This document shows, one piece after another, positions 18,166 through 31,588 of a stretch of DNA of 64,000 nt; the first letter of the stretch is position 1, and each line of letters begins with the position of its first letter. The translations under genes were made by a program, and so were the position numbers. The DNA lies in assembly GCF_018847975.1 (NCBI RefSeq), contig NZ_CP072597.1, positions 4,379,001 to 4,443,000 on the forward strand, given 5' to 3'. The notes beneath the pieces are model-generated. The model saw only the letters and a list, made by a program, of their open reading frames with translations, was not told the origin of the DNA and did no database searches. Origin of the DNA: Lysobacter sp. K5869. Lineage in GTDB: Bacteria; Pseudomonadota; Gammaproteobacteria; Xanthomonadales; Xanthomonadaceae.

Positions 18166-19107
18166 TCAATCGAGCAGCGAACGCACGGGCTTGCGCCAGA
18201 ACCGCCAGCGCTGCGAGCGCGCCAGCTCGAAACGCTCGCCGTCGGCGCATAGCGCGGCCACGCGCGCGAGCGCGCCGCGGTCGAGCGCTTGCGCGAGCGG
18301 TTGCAGCCAATCGCGCTGGATCAGCGCCAGATCGCGTTGCGCGCGCAGGTCGAACAAGCGCGCGCCCTCGCCCGCCGGCTCGTTCCAGTTCGCCGGCAAG
18401 GCGCCGGTGGCGATGCCGGCCTGTGCGCCGAACGCGGTCAGCGCTTCGTCGTCGCTGTAGACGCCGGCGTAATCGCAATGCACGCGGTCGGGCAGCAGGC
18501 CCGCACCCCAGAACCACAGCGAATTGATCGGCGCCAAGCCGGCGGCGGCGCGCGCGGCGCTGTGCGGATGGTTGTGCAGCACCACTTGCGCCTCGCTCAG
18601 CAGCGCGCGCCAGCGGCGGCCTTCGGCGCCTTCGCCGATGGGCAAGTGCTGGAACAGGTCTTCGCCGAGCGCTTGCTCGGGCGAAACGAAGCGCGGCAAT
18701 TTGGTTTCGCGCGGCAACGCCACGTACCAGCGGTCCGGCGCGGGCGCGTCGATCGGAAAACCGGCATCGCCGAACAAGGGCTTGAGCGCGGGCAGCAGCG
18801 CCGCGCTGTCGCGTTCGCTCAACGACAGCGCGCGGCCGTAGGCGAGCAAGCGCGCGCCGTTGATGTCGGGCCGCACGTACACCGGATCGGCGCGCAGCCA
18901 CGCGCCGTGCGCCGCGTCGCCGACATCGCGTTGGCGGGTCGCGGCGGCCACCGGCCAGCCGCGCGGCAGGATGTCGAACGCGCGCGCGGCGAAGTCGGCC
19001 GCCTCGACCGTGCGGTCGGCGCGGCCGAAGCGCTTGCCGAGTGCTTCGCCCAGGCGTTGGCCGCCGAAGCGTTCGCGCGCGGGCAGCAACAGGTCGACGC
19101 GGTTCAT
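18166..19107 (-). CDS. Phosphoglycerate mutase-like protein conserved beside recJ/greA
   Basis: This 313-residue protein is of the type annotated as (cofactor-independent-like) phosphoglycerate mutase in xanthomonads at the same place between greA and recJ. Visible conserved patches are YVRPDINGARLLAYG, VVLHNHPHS and INSLWFWGAG. I cannot see the full set of metal-binding motifs of a true iPGM, so catalytic activity is uncertain and the name rests mainly on family and synteny. No signal peptide or membrane segment is present. Fifteen bases separate its start from the greA stop. Confidence 0.6.
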   Translation of the reverse strand: MNRVDLLLPARERFGGQRLGEALGKRFGRADRTVEAADFAARAFDILPRGWPVAAATRQRDVGDAAHGAWLRADPVYVRPDINGARLLAYGRALSLSERDSAALLPALKPLFGDAGFPIDAPAPDRWYVALPRETKLPRFVSPEQALGEDLFQHLPIGEGAEGRRWRALLSEAQVVLHNHPHSAARAAAGLAPINSLWFWGAGLLPDRVHCDYAGVYSDDEALTAFGAQAGIATGALPANWNEPAGEGARLFDLRAQRDLALIQRDWLQPLAQALDRGALARVAALCADGERFELARSQRWRFWRKPVRSLLD

Positions 19108-19122
19108 GGCGGCGAGCGCGGC

Positions 19123-19599
19123 TCAGCCGTCGTAGCTGACGCCGACGATTTCGTACTCGCGGGTGCCGCCCGGCGCTTCGATGACGACGGTGTCGCCCTC
19201 GTTCTTGCCGATCAGCGCGCGCGCGACCGGCGAGGAGATCGCGATCAGGCCTTGCTTGATGTCCGCTTCCAGGTCGCCGACGATCTGGTAGCTCTTCTCT
19301 TCGTCGGTCTCGGTGTCGGCCAGTTCGACCGTGGCGCCGAACACCACCTTGGAGCCGGCGTTGAGCGTGCTGGTGTCGATGATCTGCGCGTGCGAGAGCT
19401 CGGCTTCGAGCTGCTTGATGCGGCCTTCGATGAAGCCCTGCTGTTCGCGCGCGGCGTGGTACTCCGCGTTTTCCTTCAGATCGCCATGGGCGCGCGCTTC
19501 GGCGATCGCGTTGATCACGGCCGGGCGCTTGACCGACTTGAGTTCGTCCAGTTCGGCGCGCAGGCGCAGCGCGCCTTTGGCGGTAATGGGTGCTCTCAT
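19123..19599 (-). CDS. greA: Transcription elongation factor GreA
   Basis: GreA rescues backtracked RNA polymerase by stimulating transcript cleavage. The 158 residues match the family. An N-terminal antiparallel coiled coil (about 10-75) carries the tip motif [16 protein letters not shown] with the functional acidic pair. The C-terminal FKBP-like domain has [14 protein letters not shown]. The start at 19599 gives the standard MRAPIT opening; the in-frame extension upstream is non-conserved. Upstream lies a 234-bp gap with a repeat element, then the carB stop. Confidence 0.97.
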   Translation of the reverse strand: MRAPITAKGALRLRAELDELKSVKRPAVINAIAEARAHGDLKENAEYHAAREQQGFIEGRIKQLEAELSHAQIIDTSTLNAGSKVVFGATVELADTETDEEKSYQIVGDLEADIKQGLIAISSPVARALIGKNEGDTVVIEAPGGTREYEIVGVSYDG

Positions 19600-19721
19600 T
19601 CCTTGGTTCCTCTGCGGTGCGACGCCGGGCGGATCCGCTGGCCCGGCGCGAATGTTTCGAAGATGTGTCCAGGGGGCATTGTGCCGGGGAAGCCCGGCGG
19701 AAGACACCCCTTGAAAAGCCG

Positions 19722-19801
19722 CGGGAGGGCCTTCAGGCCCGAGGCGCTCGTCCCGGATCGACGACCCGGACCGAACGCATCGGGGCCGAAGCCCCTCCCT
19801 C
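19722..19801. repeat. GGGAGGGCCTTC-type palindromic repeat element
   Basis: In the gap between carB and greA, GGGAGGGCCTTCAGGCCCGA at about 19723-19742 is answered by an inverted partner TCGGGGCCGAAGCCCCTCCC at about 19780-19799. The two could fold into a hairpin of about 80 nt. Each arm also has its own small internal palindrome. It is probably a dispersed extragenic element of the REP/MITE kind; no protein is encoded. Confidence 0.65.
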
Positions 19802-19833
19802 GAAGACGCGCGGCGCGGCCGCGCCGGCGTCGA

Positions 19834-23079
<3,246 letters not shown>

Positions 23080-23086
23080 GAGGTCC

Positions 23087-23533
23087 TCAGTAAAGTCGGT
23101 CCTGCCACGTCTCGGGGGCGCGCCAGGTGATTTGCTCGGGCGATCGTGCGTCGATCGCGCCGTGATCGACCGCGGCGCGAACCTCGCGCTGCATCGCGGT
23201 CCAGGTCGAAGCGGCGGCGCCGATGCGCGCGCCGATCGCGTTGTTGTGGGCGTCCATGGCCCGGCTCGGGTTGCCTTCGCCGCCCCGTTCCATCGTCGCG
23301 GTCACCCACTCCACGCACACCGGCGAGGAGGTGTAGGCGACCACGGCGCTGGCCAGGCTGTGGCGGTAGGCATCGGCCGGGCCGTTGCGTCCGCCGGGCA
23401 GATTCGCCGCGAACCACTGCGAGTACACCGCGATCATCACGAACGCGGGATACGCGCCGAGCAACGCCAGCGCCGCCAGCAAGCGCAGACGCCAGCGGCG
23501 TCGGCGCGGCGGCGAGGCCGGCGTCGCGATCAT
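23087..23533 (-). CDS. Small membrane-anchored protein between carA and carB (DUF6973-like)
   Basis: This 148-residue protein has an Arg-rich N-terminus, one hydrophobic segment (about 18-38) and a periplasmic domain. The motif [14 protein letters not shown] followed by [15 protein letters not shown] matches the pattern DAFRHA...DLHNNAVG of the DUF6973 family, whose function is unknown. Its start overlaps the carA stop (TGATG) and its stop lies seven bases before carB, so it must be made from the carAB transcript. It is too conserved in pattern and too tightly packed to be chance. Its link to carbamoyl phosphate metabolism is unknown. Confidence 0.8.
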   Translation of the reverse strand: MIATPASPPRRRRWRLRLLAALALLGAYPAFVMIAVYSQWFAANLPGGRNGPADAYRHSLASAVVAYTSSPVCVEWVTATMERGGEGNPSRAMDAHNNAIGARIGAAASTWTAMQREVRAAVDHGAIDARSPEQITWRAPETWQDRLY

Positions 23534-24660
23534 CAGGCCTTGGCCTGCTCGAGCAGGCTGACGAAGCGGTCGAACAGCGGCGACACGTCGTGCGGGCCCG
23601 GGCTGGCTTCCGGGTGGCCCTGGAAGCTGAAGGCCGGCGCGTCGGTGAGCGCGATGCCCTGGTTGCTGCCGTCGAACAGCGAGCGGTGGGTCACGCGCAC
23701 GTTGCCCGGCAGCGTGGCCTCGTCGACCGCGAAGCCGTGGTTCTGCGAGGTGATCATCACCCGGCCGCTGTCGAGGTCCTGGACCGGATGATTGGCGCCG
23801 TGGTGGCCGAACTTCATCTTCAGCGTCTTCGCGCCCGACGCCAGGCCGAGCAGCTGGTGGCCCAGGCAGATGCCGAAGGTCGGGACCTTCTTGGCGATGA
23901 ATTCCTTGATCGCGGCGATCGCGTAGTCGCACGGTTCCGGATCGCCCGGGCCGTTGGACAGGAACACGCCATCGGGCTGCAGCGCCAGCACGTCCGCGGC
24001 CGAAGTCTGCGCCGGCACCACGGTGATGCGGCAGCCGCGCTCGGCGAGCATGCGCAGGATGTTGAGCTTGACGCCGAAGTCGTAGGCGACGACGTGGAAG
24101 CGCGGCTCGGCGTTGACGAAGGCGTTGCGGTCGAGGTCGAGCTGACCTTCGGTCCACTCGTAGCGCTCGCGCGTGCAGACTTCCTTGGCCAGGTCCATGC
24201 CCTTGAGGCCGGGGAACTTGCGCGCGGCTTCCAGCGCTTTTTCCACGTCGATGTCGCCGGCCATCAGCGCGCCGTTCTGCGCGCCGGTGTCGCGCAGCAG
24301 ACGGGTCAGCTTGCGCGTGTCGATGTCGGCGATGGCGACCACGCCGCGGTCGGCCAGCCACTGCGGCAGCGCGATCCGGCTGCGCCAGTTGCTGGGGCGG
24401 CGCGGCACGTCGCGCACGATCAGGCCGGAGGCCCAGACCTGGCGGGCTTCGTCGTCCTGATCGGTCACGCCGGTGTTGCCGACGTGCGGATAGGTCAGCG
24501 TCACCAGTTGGCGCGCGTACGACGGGTCGGTGAGGATTTCCTGGTAGCCGGTGATGGCGGTGTTGAATACGACTTCGCCGACGCTGAGGCCGGGCGCGCC
24601 TACGGAAACGCCCTCGAACACGGTGCCGTCTTCGAGAGCGAGGATTGCGGGTTGGGTCAC
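23533..24660 (-). CDS. carA: Carbamoyl-phosphate synthase small (glutaminase) subunit
   Basis: CarA hydrolyses glutamine and channels ammonia to CarB. The N-terminal domain ([31 protein letters not shown]) precedes a class I glutamine amidotransferase domain with the nucleophile Cys in [13 protein letters not shown] and the His/Glu pair in [12 protein letters not shown] prefer the GTG at 24660, which gives the usual opening [11 protein letters not shown] and 375 residues and has AAGGCGA five bases upstream. An in-frame TTG at 24711 would add 17 residues without homology. The stop overlaps the next start. Confidence 0.96.
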   Translation of the reverse strand: MTQPAILALEDGTVFEGVSVGAPGLSVGEVVFNTAITGYQEILTDPSYARQLVTLTYPHVGNTGVTDQDDEARQVWASGLIVRDVPRRPSNWRSRIALPQWLADRGVVAIADIDTRKLTRLLRDTGAQNGALMAGDIDVEKALEAARKFPGLKGMDLAKEVCTRERYEWTEGQLDLDRNAFVNAEPRFHVVAYDFGVKLNILRMLAERGCRITVVPAQTSAADVLALQPDGVFLSNGPGDPEPCDYAIAAIKEFIAKKVPTFGICLGHQLLGLASGAKTLKMKFGHHGANHPVQDLDSGRVMITSQNHGFAVDEATLPGNVRVTHRSLFDGSNQGIALTDAPAFSFQGHPEASPGPHDVSPLFDRFVSLLEQAKA

Positions 24661-25030
24661 GGGGGTCGCCTTGGCTGCCGGAGGAACTGATCCCGATGCG
24701 GCTAACGGCAAAACGCAGTTGCAGCAAAGCGCGGACGCGGTGCTGGACCGGTCCGACGTTGGGATTCAGGCGAGCCGGAATTCTATCCGCGATGGGGGCC
24801 GGACGCCAGCCTTAATGTGGCCGGGAGATGACGATCCGGCGGGTTGGCGCGCGATTGGCTGAACGGAATCGGGGCGATGGGCTGAATGCCGCGCGTGAAG
24901 GCGCGGCTGAATCGGGCGGGCGCGGCGGCGCGGTCGCGGCTTGCGCCGCTCCTACAGGGGCTTCGGGCGGTTTCGTTCGCGACCGCGAACCTTCGCCGCC
25001 CGGCGCAACCGCCCTACCCGGCTCGCCCCG
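24661..25030. other. Gene-free region between dapB and carA
   Basis: No plausible gene is seen. On the minus strand a TAGAAT hexamer at 24780-24785 could be the -10 element of a carA promoter, but no good -35 is visible and the leader would be over 100 nt. The half nearer dapB contains a GTAGGAGCGGCG-type palindromic repeat at 24933-24955. Confidence 0.5.
24933..24955 (-). repeat. GTAGGAGCGGCG-type palindromic repeat
   Basis: GTCGCGGCTTGCGCCGCTCC followed by TAC, read on the + strand, is one member of a family also at 36445-36467, 36581-36604, 36615-36637, 47271-47292 and 47412-47433. The internal GCGGC...GCCGC arms can form a short hairpin. Confidence 0.8.
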
Positions 25031-25768
25031 TTACAGATTCGGGAACATCAGCTCCGCCAGCCCGTACCGCCCCGGCGCCTGCTGCGCCACCCGCACCGCC
25101 GCTTCCAGCGCGCCGCGGGCGAAGATGTCGCGGTTGGTGGCGCGGTGGATCAATTCCAGGCGCTCGCCGGGCGCGGCGAACTGCACGGTGTGCTCGCCGA
25201 CGATGTCGCCGGCGCGCAGGCTGGCGTAATGCGGTTCGCTGCCGCGGCCGATCGCCACCGCCGCGCCCAGGTGCAGCGCGGTGCCCGAGGGCGCGTCGAG
25301 CTTGCGGGTGTGATGGGCCTCGACCACGTCGCAGTCCCAGCCCGGCAGCGCCGCGGCGGCGCGCCGCACCAGTTCGGTCAGCACCGCGACGCCGAGGCTG
25401 TAATTGGCCGCCCAGACCACGGCGATGCGCGCGGCGGCTTCGTTGATCGCCGCGTTCTGCGCCGACGACAGGCCGGTGGTGCCCGACACCAGCGCCTTGC
25501 CGCGCGCGGCGCACAGTTCCAGCACCGGGTCGAAGCCGTGCGGCAGGCTGAAGTCGACGGCGACGTCGAACTCCGGCGCGCCGGCCAGTTCGGCGACGGC
25601 GAAATGCGGCACTTCGTCGATCACCCGCTGCGCCGGCTGCGAGCGCGAATAGGCGGCGACCACGACCGCGTCGTCGCGTTCGCGCGCCAGCCGCAGCAGC
25701 GCCTGGCCCATGCGCCCGCTGGCGCCGTGGATGAGGAGTCGGATCGGGGTCTTGGCGGTGTCGTTCAT
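25031..25768 (-). CDS. dapB: 4-hydroxy-tetrahydrodipicolinate reductase
   Basis: DapB performs the NAD(P)H-dependent step of the lysine/diaminopimelate pathway. The 245 residues include the N-terminal nucleotide loop LIHGASGRMGQALL, the SGTTGLSSAQ segment, and the family signature EAHHTRKLDAPSGTAL with the catalytic His/Lys. ANYSLGVAVL also fits the family. It lies between dnaJ and carA in the same direction; a terminator-like hairpin after dnaJ makes separate transcription likely. Confidence 0.96.
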   Translation of the reverse strand: MNDTAKTPIRLLIHGASGRMGQALLRLARERDDAVVVAAYSRSQPAQRVIDEVPHFAVAELAGAPEFDVAVDFSLPHGFDPVLELCAARGKALVSGTTGLSSAQNAAINEAAARIAVVWAANYSLGVAVLTELVRRAAAALPGWDCDVVEAHHTRKLDAPSGTALHLGAAVAIGRGSEPHYASLRAGDIVGEHTVQFAAPGERLELIHRATNRDIFARGALEAAVRVAQQAPGRYGLAELMFPNL

Positions 25769-25862
25769 GCGCGCAGGCTACGGCCGCGATGGTCGCGATA
25801 CAAGCGCAGCGTGCCCGACGCGCCGTCGTCGCCGCGTGCGCGGCGCGCGCGCGAAAGCGCGC

Positions 25863-25892
25863 AAAGAAAAAGGGAGCCGAAGCTCCCTCTTT
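25863..25892 (-). terminator. Intrinsic terminator downstream of dnaJ
   Basis: On the minus strand a seven-base stem AGGGAGC with a TTCG tetraloop is followed by TTTTTCTTT. It lies about 30 bases after the dnaJ stop and before dapB, so it should end the hrcA-grpE-dnaK-dnaJ transcript. Confidence 0.85.
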
Positions 25893-25920
25893 CGTTCGCG
25901 ATCGCGGCGTGCGGCCGGAC

Positions 25921-27057
25921 TCAGGACGTCATCCGGTCCCAGAAGCCCTTGACCCCGTCGATGAAGGTCGAGGAACGCGGCGAATGCTTGCGCGCGCCTT
26001 CGCCGACGAAGGTGGCCTCGAACTTCTCCAGCAGGTCGCGCTGCTCGGCGGTGAGGTTGACCGGCGTTTCCACCGCCACGCGGCAGTACAGATCGCCGGG
26101 CTTGCGGCTGCGCACCGACTTGACGCCCTTGTCGCGCAGGCGGAACAGCTTGCCGCTTTGGGTTTCGGCGGGAATGCGCAGCTCGACTTCGCCGCCGAGC
26201 GTGGGCACCCGCACGATGTCGCCGAGCGCGGCCTGCGAGATGCGGATCGGCACTTCGCAGTGCAGGTCGTCGCCGTCGCGCTGGAAGATCTCGTGCTCGC
26301 GCACGCGCACTTCCACGTACAGGTCGCCCGGCGGCGAACCGGCCGGGCCGGCCTCGCCCTCGCCGGTCAGGCGGATGCGGTCGCCGTTGTCGACGCCGGC
26401 GGGGATCTTGACCTGCAAGGTCTTGGTCCGCTCCACCCGGCCCTGGCCGTGGCAGTCGCCGCAGGGGTTGGCGATGGTCTGGCCGCGCCCGTTGCAGTGC
26501 GGGCAAGCCTGCTGCATCGAGAAGATGCCGCGCTGGAAACGCACCTGGCCGCGGCCGTTGCACGTGCCGCAGGTTTCGATCTTGCCGTCGGCCGAGCCCG
26601 AGCCCTTGCAGGTTTCGCACTCGTCCAGGGTCGGGATTTCGATCTGCTTCTCGACGCCGCCGACCGCTTCTTCCAGCGACAGCTCCATCACGTAGCCGAT
26701 GTCGGCGCCGCGGCGCGGACCGCGCGCTCCGCCGCCGGCACCGCCGCCGAAGATGTTGCCGAAAATGTCGCCGAAGATATCGCCCATGTCGGCGAAGCCG
26801 GGACCGCCGCCACCGCCGCCGCCCATGCCGTGCTCGAACGCGGCGTGCCCGTGCTGGTCGTAGACCCGGCGCTTGGACGCGTCGGACAAGACCTCGTAGG
26901 CCTCCTTGCACTCCTTGAACGAGGCCTCGGCGGCCGCGTCGCCGGGATTGCGGTCCGGGTGGAACTTCATCGCGCAGCGGCGATAGGCCTTCTTCAGGTC
27001 GTCGTCGCTGGCGTTGCGTTGAACGCCCAGCACTTCGTAGTAGTCGCGTTTGCTCAT
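25921..27057 (-). CDS. dnaJ: Chaperone protein DnaJ
   Basis: This is the Hsp40 co-chaperone that stimulates the DnaK ATPase and binds substrates. The 378 residues follow the type I layout: J-domain with the HPD motif (FHPDRNPGD, about residue 33), a Gly/Phe-rich stretch (about 75-105), then four zinc-binding repeats [24 protein letters not shown] and CGDCHGQG between about 145 and 210, and the C-terminal substrate domains. It lies 135 bases after dnaK and ends the heat-shock operon. Confidence 0.98.
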   Translation of the reverse strand: MSKRDYYEVLGVQRNASDDDLKKAYRRCAMKFHPDRNPGDAAAEASFKECKEAYEVLSDASKRRVYDQHGHAAFEHGMGGGGGGGPGFADMGDIFGDIFGNIFGGGAGGGARGPRRGADIGYVMELSLEEAVGGVEKQIEIPTLDECETCKGSGSADGKIETCGTCNGRGQVRFQRGIFSMQQACPHCNGRGQTIANPCGDCHGQGRVERTKTLQVKIPAGVDNGDRIRLTGEGEAGPAGSPPGDLYVEVRVREHEIFQRDGDDLHCEVPIRISQAALGDIVRVPTLGGEVELRIPAETQSGKLFRLRDKGVKSVRSRKPGDLYCRVAVETPVNLTAEQRDLLEKFEATFVGEGARKHSPRSSTFIDGVKGFWDRMTS

Positions 27058-27159
27058 CGGCGGAAATCGGGAACCAAGAGTGGGAATCGTTGCATCGAAA
27101 ACTGCGAATACGAGAACGGGGAACCGGGCGTCCGGCAGGCCGCGACGAGGTCGCGCCTA

Positions 27160-27188
27160 CCCTTCCCGATTCCCCATTCCCTGTTCCC
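27160..27188 (-). repeat. G-run tract after the dnaK stop
   Basis: On the minus strand, GGG AACA GGG AAT GGGG AATC GGG AA GGG meets the canonical G-quadruplex pattern. It begins four bases after the dnaK stop codon in sense orientation, within the 135-bp dnaK-dnaJ gap, which otherwise has no recognised feature. Confidence 0.6.
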
Positions 27189-27192
27189 GCTC

Positions 27193-29114
<1,922 letters not shown>

Positions 29115-29182
29115 GTGGTGCTCCCTCTCTCAATGCTGGAATGTTGGGGGCGGCGCGGAACGCTGCGGGCCGCCGATGTTCG

Positions 29183-29213
29183 TTATTTGGGGCTCGGTGC
29201 CGGGCAGTTCAAG
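29183..29213 (-). promoter_or_regulatory. Sigma32-like promoter upstream of dnaK
   Basis: On the minus strand CTTGAA (29213-29208), a 15-base spacer, then CCCCAAATA (29192-29184) closely follow the heat-shock consensus CTTGAA-N13/17-CCCCATNTA. The predicted start lies about 65-70 bases before the dnaK ATG. Confidence 0.7.
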
Positions 29214-29311
29214 CGCCCGTGCCCTGCCCCTGATCGGATCGAAAACTACGCTCAGGCCCCGTTGCGCGCGCCTCTCGCGCGGCCCCCGCCGCGGCGCGCA
29301 CGGAGCCCGGC

Positions 29312-29830
29312 TCAGGCGTCCTGAGCCACCACCACCAGCGCCGGGCGCAGCAGGCGCTCGTTGAGCAGCCAGCCCTTCTGGTAGACCTGGACCACATGGT
29401 TCGGCGCCACGCCCGGCGCCGGCACCAGGCTCATGGCCTGATGGTGTTCGGGATTGAACGGCTGGCCGACCGGATCGACCGCGACCAGGCCGTTGTCGCC
29501 GGCGACCTTGAGCAGCTGGCGCAAGGTCAGCTCCATGCCCTGGCGCAGCGCGCTGGCGTCGCCGCCGGCCGCGGCCAGACCGGCCTCGAGGCTGTCGATC
29601 ACCGGCAGCAGGTCGCCGAGCAGGCGCTCGTTGGCGAACTTGCGCGCCATTTCGATATCGCGGACCACGCGCTTGCGCTGGTTGTCGAGTTCGGCGCGCT
29701 CGCGCAGCGAGTCTTCGCGCAGCTTGTTCAGCTCGGCGCGCAAGGTCTCGACCTCGGACAGGCCGGCGCCGGCGGCGGCCGGGTCCTGCGGCTCGAGGGT
29801 CAGATCGGGGTTCGGGTCGTTTTGGTTCAT
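29312..29830 (-). CDS. grpE: Nucleotide exchange factor GrpE
   Basis: GrpE releases ADP from DnaK. The protein has 172 residues: a disordered acidic N-terminus (about 1-35), a long helical coiled coil ([27 protein letters not shown] region, about 38-90) and a C-terminal beta domain with the signature [13 protein letters not shown]. The ATG at 29830 follows AAGGAACC and gives the normal length; the longer in-frame start at 29887 overlaps the sigma32 promoter and is rejected. It sits between hrcA and dnaK. Confidence 0.96.
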   Translation of the reverse strand: MNQNDPNPDLTLEPQDPAAAGAGLSEVETLRAELNKLREDSLRERAELDNQRKRVVRDIEMARKFANERLLGDLLPVIDSLEAGLAAAGGDASALRQGMELTLRQLLKVAGDNGLVAVDPVGQPFNPEHHQAMSLVPAPGVAPNHVVQVYQKGWLLNERLLRPALVVVAQDA

Positions 29831-30174
29831 GCTGGTTCCTTGCGGTCGTCCGCGACAGGGCCAGCTATGGGGCCTGGGGGACGGCATTCAAGTGTTGGGG
29901 CCGGGGGAACGGCGGTGATCTGCGCCGATCGTGCGGGATCGGCGGGGAGCGTCGGGGTTTGGGGGTGGTTTTGGGACAATGGGCGGGGGCTGGGGGCTCT
30001 CGGCTCGAGGGGGCGTTTGAGCGGGGAGCCTTCATAAGCGAGCGCTCTTGGGTCGGGCTTCGGGCGGCGGGGATCAGCCCCAGGCGCTTTCGGTACGTGC
30101 GCATTCGCGTTTGAGCGGGGACGTTCGCGAGCGAGCGCTCGCGGGGACGGGCTTCGGGGTTGGGGCGGCGGGGC
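29831..30174. other. Gene-free region between hrcA and grpE
   Basis: It holds the grpE sigma32-like promoter near grpE and two copies of a direct repeat nearer hrcA (30013-30081 and 30107-30183). No CIRCE inverted repeat (TTAGCACTC-N9-GAGTGCTAA) and no credible gene are present. Confidence 0.7.
29864..29892 (-). promoter_or_regulatory. Sigma32-like promoter upstream of grpE
   Basis: On the minus strand CTTGAA (29892-29887), a 14-base spacer, then CCCCATAGC (29872-29864) match the heat-shock sigma consensus almost exactly. It lies about 34 bases before the chosen grpE start, giving a leader of about 25 nt. Confidence 0.82.
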
Positions 30175-30183
30175 TTAGTCCCC
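30013..30183. repeat. Degenerate direct repeat, period 94 bp, with GAGCGAGCGCTC palindromes
   Basis: Two copies begin with GCGTTTGAGCGGGGA (30013 and 30107), continue through (A/C)GAGCGAGCGCTC and GGGCTTCGGG, and end with GGCGGGG and a CCCC run. The second copy runs into the hrcA stop region. It resembles a dispersed extragenic element rather than a gene. Confidence 0.6.
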
Positions 30184-31227
30184 TTCGGTTGGCTCAAACG
30201 CGTCCCCTAACGCGTCCGCGGCGGCCTGCACCACCGGAATGATCCGGTCGTAGGCCATCCGGGTCGGGCCGATCACCCCGAGCACGCCCAGCACCCGGCC
30301 GCCGGCGCCGTAGGGCGCGGTCACCAGCGACACGCCTTCCAGCGGCGCCAGCCCGGTTTCCTCGCCGATGAAGATGCGCACGCCCGGCGCGCGCACGGTG
30401 CGTTCGAGCAGTTGCAGGATCTCGCGCTTACGGGCGAAGGCGTCGAACAGCTCGCGCAGGCGGTCGAGGTCGGCCAGTTCCTGCACGCCCATCAGCCGGG
30501 TTTGTCCGGCCAGGACCATGTCGTCGCCGTCGGGGGCCAGCGCCTGCTCGGCCAGTTCCATCGACTGCGCCAACAGGGCCTGCATCTCGGTCTGCGCGTT
30601 GCGCAGTTCCAGCAGCAGCGAGGCGCGGATCTCGGCCACCGGCCGGCCGGCGAAATGGGTGTTGAGGTAGTTGCCCACGCGTTCGAGCTCGCCGGCTTCG
30701 AACGGGCGGCGGGTCTGGATGATGCGGTTCTGCACCTCTTGATCGGCGAACACCAGGATCGCCAGCACCCGCTGCGCGTCCAGCGGCACGAATTCGATCC
30801 GGCGGAACGCGAACTGCTCGCGCTTGGGCACGCTGACCACGCCGACGAAGTGGGTCATCGCCGACAGCAACTCCGACGCGCTGCCCAGCAGCGCCTGGGT
30901 GCCCGAGCCGGACGGCAGTTCGCTGCGCAGCCGCGCGACCTCGCCGTCGGGCAGCGGGCGCACTTGCAGCAGCGAATCGACGAACAGGCGGTAGCCCTGC
31001 GCGGTCGGGATGCGGCCGGCGGAAGTGTGCGGCGCGCTGAGCAGACCGGCTTCTTCCAGGTCGGACAGGATGTTGCGGATCGTCGCCGGGCTGACGTCGA
31101 GCCCGGCGTGCCGGGCCAGGGTCTGCGAGCCGACCGGCTCGCCGCTGTGGATGTAGCGGCCGATCAGCGCGCGCAGCAACTGGCGGGCGCGCGGGTCGAG
31201 GGCGGGGTCGTTGGCTCGGCGGTTCAT
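30175..31227 (-). CDS. hrcA: Heat-inducible transcription repressor HrcA
   Basis: HrcA represses chaperone genes through the CIRCE operator, usually ahead of groESL. The 350 residues contain an N-terminal winged helix (about 10-80: GEPVGSQTLARHAGLDVSPATIRN as the recognition region), followed by a GAF-like dimerisation domain ending in RMAYDRIIPVV. The ATG at 31227 begins the conserved fold; an in-frame extension to 31494 is low-complexity and rejected. It is the first gene of hrcA-grpE-dnaK-dnaJ, but no CIRCE site is visible in this window. Confidence 0.96.
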   Translation of the reverse strand: MNRRANDPALDPRARQLLRALIGRYIHSGEPVGSQTLARHAGLDVSPATIRNILSDLEEAGLLSAPHTSAGRIPTAQGYRLFVDSLLQVRPLPDGEVARLRSELPSGSGTQALLGSASELLSAMTHFVGVVSVPKREQFAFRRIEFVPLDAQRVLAILVFADQEVQNRIIQTRRPFEAGELERVGNYLNTHFAGRPVAEIRASLLLELRNAQTEMQALLAQSMELAEQALAPDGDDMVLAGQTRLMGVQELADLDRLRELFDAFARKREILQLLERTVRAPGVRIFIGEETGLAPLEGVSLVTAPYGAGGRVLGVLGVIGPTRMAYDRIIPVVQAAADALGDAFEPTEGD

Positions 31228-31588
31228 GGGGGCGATATATGCGCGGTGGGGGCTGGGCGCAAGCGGGGGAGCGAGGCTGGGAATGAGGGGAACCAGGGGA
31301 ATGAGGGGAATTGGGAGAACGATCGGGAGTTGAGCCCCTTTTTTGCTTGCGGATGAGGGCCGCGCCCTTATCCGCCCCTTCGGGCATCCTCTCCCGCCTG
31401 CGGGGGAGGAAAAAGAAAAGGCGACAGGCGTCCGCATTGCCGCGCCGCCGCGACCGCGCGTCATCCGCCGCCGCCATACTGTCGCCCGCCCCACCCCGTC
31501 TCACCCTCTGATCCGCCCACCCCTTACGCTCGCTCCCGCCGCGCGCCCATTCCCAGGCGCCGCCCCGCCCAGGCACAATCGCCGCCGC
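31228..31588. other. Gene-free divergent region between hrcA and recN
   Basis: It contains a + strand G-run tract at 31278-31315 and GC-rich, Pro-coding-like sequence up to recN. A CACAAT hexamer lies nine bases before the recN ATG. No CIRCE element or clear LexA box was found, and the upstream open frame leading into recN lacks conserved features. Confidence 0.55.
31278..31315 (+). repeat. G-run tract upstream of hrcA
   Basis: Runs GGG, GGGG, GGGG, GGGG and GGG are spaced by AATGA, AACCA, AATGA and AATT, a canonical G-quadruplex motif on the + strand, 51 bases before the hrcA start. Confidence 0.6.

Noticed and set aside
29831..31588. Search for a CIRCE operator near hrcA and grpE
   Set aside because: No TTAGCACTC / GAGTGCTAA pair with a nine-base spacer was found by eye.
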